The notes under the pieces are model-generated. The model was not told the origin of the DNA. It ran no database searches and saw only the letters and a list, made by a program, of their open reading frames with translations. DNA of 52,811 bases, taken from Chara braunii. Its lineage: Eukaryota; Streptophyta; Charophyceae; Charales; Characeae. The stretch spans positions 12,332 to 65,142 of the forward strand of contig BFEA01000589.1 in assembly GCA_003427395.1 (NCBI GenBank). Reading direction: 5' to 3'. Below are positions 9,900-18,404 of the stretch, in pieces; position 1 is the stretch's first letter; every line of letters starts with the position of its first letter. The position numbers were made by a program, and so were the translations under genes.

Positions 9900-11469
9900 G
9901 ACATCCTCTGTGCTTCTTTATTTGCGACTTGCCTTAATAAATATTCCCTTCCTTCTTTCTTTTTCTCCCTCCTTTCCCCCCCAATTTCTTATTCCGCAAG
10001 AGCGGTGAGTATATCTGACCTCTTAAGGATATTAAAAAAGAGAAAGGCGTAGAGGAGGACTGGGGGTGCGAGGGTAAGGAAGATGAGAAAGAGGGTGACA
10101 TTCATGAGTGTTGTAAAAGGAAAAAATTGAAAAGGTAAGGTGAACATTGGTAAGGAAGAAAGTAGGACCAGTGAAAGAGAGATTGAAAAATGAAGAAAAG
10201 TGCGAAAAAACTGCTTCATGACATGCACAAGACATTAAGACGAAAGTGAGATGCAGGTGAGCCGAAACACAGATGCTTCGCCTGTTCGGAGGAATAAATA
10301 TGAGAAGGAATGATTATCTTGCATTTTAGACTGTGAATACAAAAGAAGTTGATTCAAACAGTGAAGAGTAAAGAGATGGTCGGGTTGATGAGGGGTGGTT
10401 GGTCTTCACATGCAATATTATGAGCCAATTCATATTATAAGAAACAAGATTGAACACAAGTTGCTCTGAAGATGCAAATAGGTGCACAATCTGAGGTGAG
10501 GCTCATTAGTGGGGAAGAAGGTATGATAGGATCATATGCCATAAATGGGCTGGCTATGTTGGTACAGTGAGGTTGACTAGAAATCATTGCACATCTTGGT
10601 TAGATGGTAAGATACAAGGAAGCAGAATGCTACCAAGTTCTGCCGCTCAGCTCTTTTCGACGTCTTCATGCTGCCAACCTTCCTTCGTAAGGTGGGTTAT
10701 AGCGTGATACGTAGGGCTAAAGTTGCTTGGTTTCAAACATAGGTTGAAAATAAAAGTACAATTATTTTGCATGCACTTCGTAAGGTAGATTAGAGAGGCT
10801 TATGGAAGCAACGTAAGTTAGATGGTACGAAGCCTGGTTGTGGTTCCAAAATGCGGGAGATAAAGATATTTTGGAAAATAATTGTTGAGGATGGAGTCTG
10901 GTTGTTCATTGAGGCCGGGTAAAGGTGGTTTGGTACTGTCCTTGAGGATTCCCTCAATTCTGCAAAATGGATTCCCTTGTCATATGATGAGGGCTTTGAA
11001 CAAAATACATTTGGTTTGAACTTTCGTGACGGGGATCTTCGTTTTATCCTCATTTCTGACGGGGAGTCAAGGCTGACTCTCCTTGACACGATGCTGGTTT
11101 GTGAGGTCTTAGCTAATTGCTGGCTGAGCGCTATCGTTCTTCAGTGCGGGCATGCTGCTAGTTTGCTGGCATTGTGGTTGGCTTGCTTCTGCCTATAAGG
11201 TGCTAACTTGGCAGCGTCATGTGATGATGGGGAAGAGGCAGCAGCCACATAGTGATGGTGACGTGGCTGCGGCATGGGTCATTTACTGCTTGGCTTTTGA
11301 CGTCCGGAAGGAAGTCAGGAACTGAGGGGTAAGATGATACGTACCTGAACATTGTTGCTCCGTAGATAAAGGGAATGCTGACGTGGCATGTGACAGCTTA
11401 AGGAACACGGATGTGAGTGAGGAATAATGCTGCTGGAAAGGGACGAAACTATTAATCTGACGAAGAAGT

Positions 11470-11506
<37 letters not shown>

Positions 11507-11884
11507 CTCTTTAGCCTCTCTCTCTGTTGCCAATGTATATATAAATAGTCGGTTACAGGAGCAGATCTGATCGACATTTAGGTCGGTAGATTTGAGGAAT
11601 GCGACTTTCTCGGTAATGTTGAGATACCGGTCTCGGTCTGAGCTTGACCCTTCCCTTTAGAGTGAAAAAACGTCCCTTGTTGCTTGAAATGACCGGGCCA
11701 GCGGCTGCTGAAATAATAGGAAGATCAGATAGGATTCTCCGACAAAATATCTGGGAAAAAAAAAAAAAAAAAAGGAGAATCATTTCTGATCGTACTGAAT
11801 ATTGTGAGAAGATTTGAGTGGGGGGAGGGGGGGGGGAACGAATTGGGGAGCTAATTTGGTTGGAAAATTTTGGGTTGGATATGG
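9900..11884. other. No convincing gene
   Basis: Small ORFs occur on both strands, but none has a domain, splice context or codon pattern I can support. A poly-T run sits at 11472-11501 and an A-run near 11756-11772. The stretch ends at an assembly gap. Confidence 0.5.
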
Positions 11885-12266
11885 NNNNNNNNNNNNNNNN
11901 NNNNNNNNNNNNNNNNNNNNNNNNNNNNNNNNNNNNNNNNNNNNNNNNNNNNNNNNNNNNNNNNNNNNNNNNNNNNNNNNNNNNNNNNNNNNNNNNNNNN
12001 NNNNNNNNNNNNNNNNNNNNNNNNNNNNNNNNNNNNNNNNNNNNNNNNNNNNNNNNNNNNNNNNNNNNNNNNNNNNNNNNNNNNNNNNNNNNNNNNNNNN
12101 NNNNNNNNNNNNNNNNNNNNNNNNNNNNNNNNNNNNNNNNNNNNNNNNNNNNNNNNNNNNNNNNNNNNNNNNNNNNNNNNNNNNNNNNNNNNNNNNNNNN
12201 NNNNNNNNNNNNNNNNNNNNNNNNNNNNNNNNNNNNNNNNNNNNNNNNNNNNNNNNNNNNNNNNNN
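11885..12266. other. Assembly gap (N run)
   Basis: About 382 undetermined bases. Translations spanning it are meaningless. Confidence 1.
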
Positions 12267-12349
12267 GAGTTCTGAAACAGATAAGACAAGTTTCTTGCTA
12301 ATATAATTGACAGTATATACATCGTTCGTCCCTTTGTATTTCCCGAACG

Positions 12350-13080
12350 GCCTGGTGGTTGCTTTGCCTTATCAAAGCATTACAATCATCCTGGCGGGAC
12401 AGAGATGATAAGAGTTAATGAAGTTGATTATGATCATTCTTGAGGATGAAACATCTTTTGAAAATATGACGATGCCTTCATTCCATAAGATGTAATTTAA
12501 GTAAGGTGGCGTTCGGTGCTTCAGGCGCAACGAGTTGGTGGGGTGAGAGTTTATACAAGGTTTGAACCGAATGAAACAAAATTGCTGCTAAGAGACAAAT
12601 TATGATGATGCCTGCGTCTCCAATATATCCATGAGAATCTACTCCCCCCCTTCCCGCAAGCGACCGAGTGGTTGGTTTGCCCCAAGATGGCATGAAAATC
12701 ACTTGGCGCAGGATATCGAGTGGGTGGAGGGTTTTCGAAGATTGGATTGCAAGAGACAGATGAGGAGCAAAATCCTACGCTAGCCAATAAGCATCGAAAA
12801 ATTTTCCTTAACTTCGATCTCCGTAACAAGCAGCCTGATGATTGGCTTGCCATATGAAGGCATGGCAATCATCTTGCGCCCTTGGAGATGATCGCATGAC
12901 AAAGACCTTGGCACAGGATTTCGGGTGGGGTGATTGGTTTGCAAAAGATGAGGAACAAATTCCTACGCTACACAAGAACACCGAAAGCCTTCCTAACTTC
13001 GCTCCCGTAACAAGCAGCCAGATGATTGGCTTGCCATATGAAGGCACGACAATCATCATGGCGCTTTCGGAGATGACAGG
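12350..13080. repeat. Diverged ~185-bp tandem repeats
   Basis: The phrase TGATTGGCTTGCCATATGAA recurs at 12838 and 13023, and diverged versions occur near 12670 and 12357. Between them, GATGAGGANCAAAATCCTACGCTA and CCGTAACAAGCAGCC also recur with the same spacing. This gives about three to four copies of a roughly 170-185 bp unit with no coding signal. It may be a satellite-like array or the internal repeats of a mobile element. Confidence 0.65.
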
Positions 13081-13184
13081 AGAGAATTCATTTCCATGAT
13101 ATATTTTCTTTGTTTAAAATGCTTAAAGCAAGCAACGTTCCTTTCCTCCTTCGTCTTCTCCCTTGTCTTTCTTGTTCTTTTTTC

Positions 13185-13235
13185 TCTTCTTTTTTTTTTT
13201 TTTTTTTTTTTTTTTGTAATGAGTAAANAAAAAAA
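13185..13235. repeat. Poly-T/poly-A tract with ambiguous base
   Basis: A T-run at about 13191-13216 and an A-run with an N at 13228. It is low-complexity and may be the tail of an inserted element. Confidence 0.8.
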
Positions 13236-13365
13236 ATGATTGGAGCAAGAAAATCCCCTTTTCCAATTTGAATTGCATGCATAGGAAGGGGGAAAGGGTG
13301 AATAACAATCGTACAGCTCGATTAGGCAAAAATAACATCAATGACAGTAAGTTTGAGGTGGTAGT

Positions 13366-13797
13366 CTAATTCAAACCACGGATCCGCAGTAAAGAACGGT
13401 GGGGATTGATGGAGAGGACGAGGAAGCGAATGAGAACGACCAGGAGAAAGAGGAGGATTATGCAAAAAAGAAAGAAATAGTCCAGACCTTTAAAAATTAT
13501 AGGACTTCTCCGTGCTCTGGCGGGTTTGGTGGCGGGGGTGGTAGTGAGGTTGGGGACGGGGCTCCTGATTGCTGGCGGTTGGTGGTGCGGTACTAGCAGA
13601 AACTGTTGGACCGGCACCGATTGATTAACTGGCGGTGAGTCGGAGTCCGGTATGTAATCGGATGACCTTCTATGTAGCCTCCTCACCGGAAGGTGCTCCT
13701 CCGGCTTCCTCTTCGGTGGGGTGTAATCGGATGACCTTCTATGTAGCCTCCTCACCGGAAGGTGCTCCTCCGGCTTCCTCTTCGGTGGCATGTTCAC
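13366..13797 (-). CDS. Hypothetical protein: 22-residue tandem repeat plus C-terminal membrane segment
   Basis: The 143-residue frame begins near MPPKRKPEEHLPVRR and contains a perfect 22-residue duplication (each ending LHRRSSDY), mirrored by a 66-bp tandem duplication. It is followed by a proline-rich middle and a strongly hydrophobic segment (FFLFCIILLFLLVVLIRFLV) near residues 108-128. A basic repeat domain followed by a single C-terminal membrane anchor is a plausible architecture, but no family is recognised. It could also be the 3' exon of the minus-strand frame at 13913-14845. Confidence 0.3.
   Translation of the reverse strand: MNMPPKRKPEEHLPVRRLHRRSSDYTPPKRKPEEHLPVRRLHRRSSDYIPDSDSPPVNQSVPVQQFLLVPHHQPPAIRSPVPNLTTTPATKPARARRSPIIFKGLDYFFLFCIILLFLLVVLIRFLVLSINPHRSLLRIRGLN
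13652..13788. repeat. 66-bp tandem duplication
   Basis: Two essentially identical 66-bp copies (GTAATCGGATGACCTTCTAT ... CTTCGGTGG). Length is a multiple of three, so the minus-strand frame is kept. Identity of the copies suggests a recent duplication. Confidence 0.9.
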
Positions 13798-13912
13798 CCG
13801 GCTGCTCCACGAAAGAGAAGGAGAAGGTGGCGTCGTGATGATTGATTAGGATCCTGGGGACCGACGACTGAGATTGGAAGGTGGCGTCTCTTGGGAACTC
13901 AGGACCCAACCT

Positions 13913-14845
13913 TTAGATGATCTGCGTTCCGCAGGCCTGCTGCATGATTTGCTGGAACCAGGGGCCGGGTCCCTGCCTGAGTAACTTCTCGATGAGAATA
14001 TGCGACAAATCCGACTTGGCGGTATGCTGCAGAAGACCCTGGAAGAAGAAGGCGATTGGAGTGGCGAAGCCGGGAAGTCTTCCGATGGCAGGAAGGTTCT
14101 CAGAAAGGCTGAGCAGCCCGCTATTTGCCCAATACTTGGAGGAGTCGTCCTTGATTGAGGCGAGGCAGAAGGCGAAGCAATAGAAGGGAATACGGAGGTC
14201 GTGGGCGTGCCTCTCCTTGAAGTCGGCGAGCTGCTCACTTACTTGAGTTCGCTCCAGGTCCATTAGTAGGTTGAGGCTTCTCGTGCTGAAAGTGATGAGG
14301 AAGAGGATGAGGTTAGAATAGAGGGAGTGGGAGAACAGCTGCGCCGCCTGATCTCGATGGAGGAAGAAGGAAGAGTGGGCGCCGTCCTGCAGGATAATGC
14401 AGGCCGCCTGCTCAGCGAACTCCAGAAGATCCGAGGTGACAAGGTTAGTACCGAAAGTAGCTTCTACCGCGGTGCGTTGGAGGGATAAGGCGGAAGAGGG
14501 TAAAATAAAGGGGGAGAGAAAAAGGTGGAGTGGGAGGAGCGAGGCGGTCGGGGGGTCTATGACAAAGATCCGCTTGATGTCTTCGTTCGCGTGGGTGGGT
14601 GGTAGGGAGAGGTCCGATGCCAGTGGAGTGATAAGGGAGGAGAAAAAGGGCAGGAGTTGGTCCGGGGGAATTTCGTCCTGCGATTGGACAGTGAGGTTGG
14701 AGGGAGAAAAGGAAAGAAGGAATGGGTCAAAAAGAGGGGATGAAGTGGACGGTAAGGATTGGTGAGAGGAGGCGGTGGAGCGAGGTTGGTGGTTCCTAGG
14801 GGCAGGGGGGGGAAGGTCGGCAATCTTGCAGGAAGACGGGTTCAT
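13913..14845 (-). CDS. Hypothetical protein, 310 residues
   Basis: ATG at 14845 (MNPSSCKIADLPPPAP...) is the most plausible start; the open frame extends upstream to 15001 without a better context. The first 60 residues are Pro/Ser-rich. The remainder is a helical, Leu-rich globular-looking region (for example LLEFAEQAACIILQDGAHSS, LNLLMDLERTQVSEQLADFKERH, IPFYCFAFCLASIKDDS) ending in GTQII. Composition is normal for a soluble helical protein, unlike the low-complexity ORFs around it. I do not recognise the family. A gag-like structural protein, loosely comparable in its C-terminal helices to the 8623-9890 product, is one idea. Confidence 0.4.
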   Translation of the reverse strand: MNPSSCKIADLPPPAPRNHQPRSTASSHQSLPSTSSPLFDPFLLSFSPSNLTVQSQDEIPPDQLLPFFSSLITPLASDLSLPPTHANEDIKRIFVIDPPTASLLPLHLFLSPFILPSSALSLQRTAVEATFGTNLVTSDLLEFAEQAACIILQDGAHSSFFLHRDQAAQLFSHSLYSNLILFLITFSTRSLNLLMDLERTQVSEQLADFKERHAHDLRIPFYCFAFCLASIKDDSSKYWANSGLLSLSENLPAIGRLPGFATPIAFFFQGLLQHTAKSDLSHILIEKLLRQGPGPWFQQIMQQACGTQII

Positions 14846-15329
14846 GGTGAGCGGTGAAGGGACTGACAGCCGGATTACTGAAAACAGTGGACAGACGGAC
14901 AGGGACTGACCGGGCAATTGCCTTGGTGACGACTGACTGACCAGGCGACCACAGCCTTGACAAGTGGCGATGACGAAGACCAACTTCTGACGAGACCGCA
15001 ACTATGACCACAGTGACGAGACCTCGAAGACGGCCTTCCAGTGACAAGACCGCAATGACGACAGTGTTGACTCGCAGACCGGTGCCTGAGATTGCCTAAG
15101 CCGGGCTGATGGCCGCAACAGAGCACAGGCTCAGGAGAGCGGCAAACGAAGCAAGAGTGAGGTGCGGCGAGGAAAAAAGGACTCGACCTCAGAGGGATCT
15201 GACTCCTGTGTGGTGTGCGCGCAGGTTCACGTATGCGATGAGTGCCGCGGGCAGCCGGAGCGCAGAAGGTGCGGCGCGGGAGAGCACTCAAGCCATTGTG
15301 GCTGGTCAGATGCCCTGGACTTATACAGT

Positions 15330-15747
15330 CGCTGGCCAGGGCGCTGGGACCGGAAGGGTTGGCGAGGCGGTACTCCAACCAGGGTGAGTTCCATGGTACT
15401 TCGAATTGCGCAAATGCCCCTCTTGTCCCCAACAGCCTGTAGGTCTTGGATTGATAGAATCGATAGTCGAGATGGAAGTGCCAGTGAAAATCCAACCGCC
15501 GCCCCTGAAGGTCCCAACCGTGATCTGGTCCATACAAAATGAATTTGATGGTGGGTCCGCAAATAGGCGTAATGTTAGGCCTCGCCACACCACTAAAGAG
15601 TACATCTTCTGAAGGCAAAAGCAGCAGAATACATCCGTTCGTATTCATTGTAACGGAATCCAATGTATATGGCTCCTTTGTACGGCAATATGCACTCGTT
15701 TTTCTTTTCTTTTGGCGAGCAATACGGCGACACCCAATGATTTCCAC
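15330..15747 (-). CDS. Hypothetical minus-strand ORF segment
   Basis: The first 130 or so residues of a longer open frame (from 15747) have a balanced composition, with segments such as SVTMNTNGCILLLLPSEDVL, IKFILYGPDHGWDLQG and RLLGTRGAFAQFEVPWN. After about 15330 the frame becomes Arg/Ser/His-rich and is likely non-coding. No family is recognised and no splice site is decisive. It might be an exon of a gene upstream of the 13913-14845 frame on the same strand. Confidence 0.25.
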
Positions 15748-15797
15748 TCACGGTTGAACAGCAGGCGGCACCAAAATGAGTCGCCTGATGTACGATC

Positions 15798-15897
15798 GGG
15801 GGCCAAGTCCCACTTGACTGGATTCTTCATTTCTGCCCGTTGATTTTGATGATCTACAGTCGGGAATGGAGGATCCCGGTAAGTGGGACGGGACCCC
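15798..15897. mobile_element. Diverged member of GTCCCACTT foldback family
   Basis: Starts with GGGGGCCAAGTCCCACTTGAC and ends with GGTAAGTGGGACGGGACC. The ends are a weaker inverted pair than in the copies at 16017 and 16282. The length of about 100 bp is the same. Confidence 0.45.
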
Positions 15898-16016
15898 GGA
15901 AATGGTCAAGACAACCTGGCCATAACCTCCCCGAGAAGACAAACTGCTACCATTCCCGAAATGCAGCAGTCCCGCCCCTAGAGTCTACTGTAACTGGGTT
16001 GAAGTAGGTCAGAGCG

Positions 16017-16117
16017 GGGGCAAGGTCCCACTTGCACGGATTACAAGAAGCTGGCCGTTGATCTGTGCTATCTACGGTCAATATCGCTTAATTCGTGCAA
16101 GTGGGACCTAGCCCCGG
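16017..16117. mobile_element. ~100-bp foldback MITE, GTCCCACTT family, copy 1
   Basis: The left end GGGGCAAGGTCCCACTTGCA pairs with the right end TGCAAGTGGGACCTAGCCCC (about 26 of 28 positions). It is internally almost identical to the copy at 16282-16378. It has no coding capacity. Confidence 0.75.
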
Positions 16118-16281
16118 GCTAGGAGTGTTTTATGTGATTGTGCCTGGGGTCAACCTTTTTTTTTTCATTTTGGGGAACTTTTATTTCGTTTCCAAGGGAC
16201 ACCGGACCCGTTTTCGAGGAGCCAATGCTGGGTAATGGCCCCAGTCTTTTCTCGGGAATTTGTGGGGTTTCCCCGCCTGGA

Positions 16282-16378
16282 GGCTAGGTCCCACTTGAAC
16301 GGATTAAGAGATTCTGGCCGTTGATCCTTGCTATCTACGGTCAATATCGCTTAATTCGTGTAAGTGGGACCTAGCCCA
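16282..16378. mobile_element. ~100-bp foldback MITE, GTCCCACTT family, copy 2
   Basis: Same termini (GGTCCCACTT ... AAGTGGGACC) and the same interior (GCTATCTACGGTCAATATCG) as the copy at 16017. The two copies are in the same orientation 265 bp apart. Confidence 0.75.
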
Positions 16379-16527
16379 GGGTTCTTCTCTTGTTTTTTGG
16401 TAATAAAAGCTCCTAACAAAAAAAAAAGAAAAAAAAGAAAAAAGAAATGCAGCAGTCCGAGACGTCAGAGCAGGGAAATTGTTTTTCTCCGTTTTCTTTC
16501 CTTTCGCAGGACTGCACTCAAGCCCTA

Positions 16528-16633
16528 CAGTCTTCCCCCGAACACAACGTACGGTCATTATAGCTGAATTTTGGCGGATCTTTCGGTCTAAATTCAGGAA
16601 TAATGACCGTACGTTGTATTCGGGGGAAGACTG
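16528..16633. mobile_element. MITE with CAGTCTTCCCCC termini, intact copy
   Basis: 106 bp with about 35-bp terminal inverted repeats (CAGTCTTCCCCCGAA...ACGGTCATTAT and its complement), flanked on both sides by TA (16526-16527 and 16634-16635). A TA target duplication fits Tc1/mariner-type non-autonomous elements. The interior contains GGATCTTTCGGTCTAAATTC. Relatives occur at 17065, 28569, 28765, 29459, 30124 and 31147. Confidence 0.85.
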
Positions 16634-16739
16634 TAGGTAGTTCTTTTTATAGTCCTGCATTTCACTTTGATTTTGATTTTGATTTTTTATTTTTTATTTT
16701 GTATTTATAATTATTATTATTATTAATTTTTTTTTGCAT

Positions 16740-16990
16740 TCAACTGCTGTGCACAGAGAGACCACTGGATCCCCCGATCGGCATTGAGCAGAGTCTGCTG
16801 ATGTTCGTAGGGGGGGGGGACCACCACCTGAGGGGAGGCACAGGGATTGGTCCTGTTGCATGGTCCCTGATGCTACCGGCTGTCCCCTAGCCGGTATCGC
16901 CCACCTGCGGGTCGGGAGCAGGCCCCGCATCTGTGATGTGAAATTGAGAGGAGAATATAGGTTCAAAAAAAAAAAAAAAAAAAAAAAAGA
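16740..16990 (+). mobile_element. Possible 3' end of a retroposon with poly-A tail
   Basis: A GC-rich segment (CCGGTATCGCCCACCTGCGG ...) runs into ATATAGGTTC followed by about 24 A (16965-16988). A sequence ending in a long A-tail with no gene is typical of LINE or SINE 3' ends. No ORF supports the assignment. Confidence 0.3.
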
Positions 16991-17049
16991 GAAGCCGCAG
17001 CCAGTGTCCGACGCAGGGTGCGAACTCGGGTCCGTTTACCGGGACATGG

Positions 17050-17230
17050 GGCGAGGTCCCACTTCAGTCTTCCCCCGAATACAACGTACGGTCATTATAG
17101 CTGAATTTGGTGTAACTTTTGGTCTAATTTCAGCTATAATGACCGTACGTTGAAGTCGGGGGACGACTGTAGCAAAGAGGATTGGATTGAACACCTGAAT
17201 CTGGACTTGTTTGTGGAAAAGTGCCGAATG
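17050..17230. mobile_element. Foldback element interrupted by a nested MITE
   Basis: GGTCCCACTT (17055-17064) is followed by a complete MITE (17065-17169) and then by TAGCAAAGAGGATTGGATTG. The same target appears uninterrupted at 23752 (GGTCCCATTAGCACAGAGGA), so the MITE inserted into a member of that family. Confidence 0.75.
17065..17169. mobile_element. MITE with CAGTCTTCCCCC termini, nested copy
   Basis: 105 bp, same termini as the 16528 copy, with slight decay on the right side (GGGGGACGACTG). TA follows on the right. The left-hand TA has become TT. Confidence 0.8.
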
Positions 17231-17291
17231 TCGAGATTGGGGGGGGGGGGATTGACAGAAGAATATAGCTTAGCAGCCTTAGCTCACCTAA

Positions 17292-17324
<33 letters not shown>

Positions 17325-17763
17325 GTCTCTTTTTTTTCGTTTTTGTTTTTTGAAAGGAACTGTTCCAGTCCGACTGTTTTTCTTTCGGTCTGACCTAGCT
17401 ATTTCCGTGAAGAATCGCTAAAACACAAACAGACGAAAGAAGAGGAGAGAACTACTGTAGGTTACGAGGTGGCATGGCGTCCGCAAAGACACACACAGGG
17501 GAGAGATGGGAGATAGAGGCGGAGAGAAAGGGTGTCTCTTCGCGCGCAAACCGAACTCGTGCTTTGGGCATACGAACGCCGGCGGCGAGAAATAGGTAGG
17601 AAGCCCTCTTGGAATGTTTGGTCGTCTCCATTGGTCGTTTCTTCACGTTTCCTATCTCTCTCTCTCTCTCTCCCCCCCGCGCGCTGAGACCCTAACCTGG
17701 TTTCGCCGGAGACGCTCAACAGACAAGATCGATAGCACGCGAGCACACACACAAACACAGATA

Positions 17764-17768
<5 letters not shown>

Positions 17769-17803
<35 letters not shown>
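17769..17803. repeat. (GA)n microsatellite
   Basis: About 17 GA units about 600 bp upstream of the receptor kinase start codon. (GA)n/(CT)n tracts are common in plant promoters and 5' leaders. A regulatory role here is unproven. Confidence 0.95.
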
Positions 17804-17807
<4 letters not shown>

Positions 17808-17947
17808 TTGCTCTAATTTAGCAGCATAGGCCTTGAAATACCAGTCTGCTTCGTCCTCTTCGTTGTTGCGACTGTTCTTCTTTCTGTCCTATTTTTCGAA
17901 ACGTAGGGCGCAGAATATGGATTGCAAAGGTAGTATTTAAAGGATCC

Positions 17948-17950
<3 letters not shown>

Positions 17951-18025
<75 letters not shown>
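17951..18025. repeat. Long (GA)n microsatellite upstream of receptor kinase
   Basis: About 37 GA units, 380 bp upstream of ATG 18405. Long GA tracts can recruit GAGA-binding proteins (BBR/BPC family in plants) and keep chromatin open. Here that is only a suggestion from position. No TATA box stands out. Confidence 0.9.
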
Positions 18026-18027
<2 letters not shown>

Positions 18028-18404
18028 CGTACTAAGTTGATAGAGGTAGAGAAAGCCACAGGGGGAGGACGGACTCGCAATAATAAGGGAGATTACTACT
18101 AGGTTAGAGGGAGAGAAAGCCACAGAGAGGGAGAGGAGTGCATAATTATTATGCTTATAAAGCTGCTTCGTCCGCTAATTACAGGTCTGCGTCATCCACT
18201 CGCCTTCGCGACTGTTCGTCGTTTTCTCCTGGAATCGATTGAGTAACCAGTGACTTAGTCATTGTGAAATTAAAATCTTTTGTCAACGAGTGGATGGTCC
18301 ACTGGCACATTAGTCTTAGAGGAAAAGCGTATGACTGAGTTATTTATCCCCTGACAGCGTATGCTTCGTTGTGTTCGATAGGCTGACACATAGTTTACAA
18401 AGCT

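Noticed and set aside
7844-9900. 5' LTR of the gypsy element
   Set aside because: No copy of the TGTAATGACCC LTR edge or of a primer-binding site was found. The region instead codes for another element's RT and a gag-like protein.
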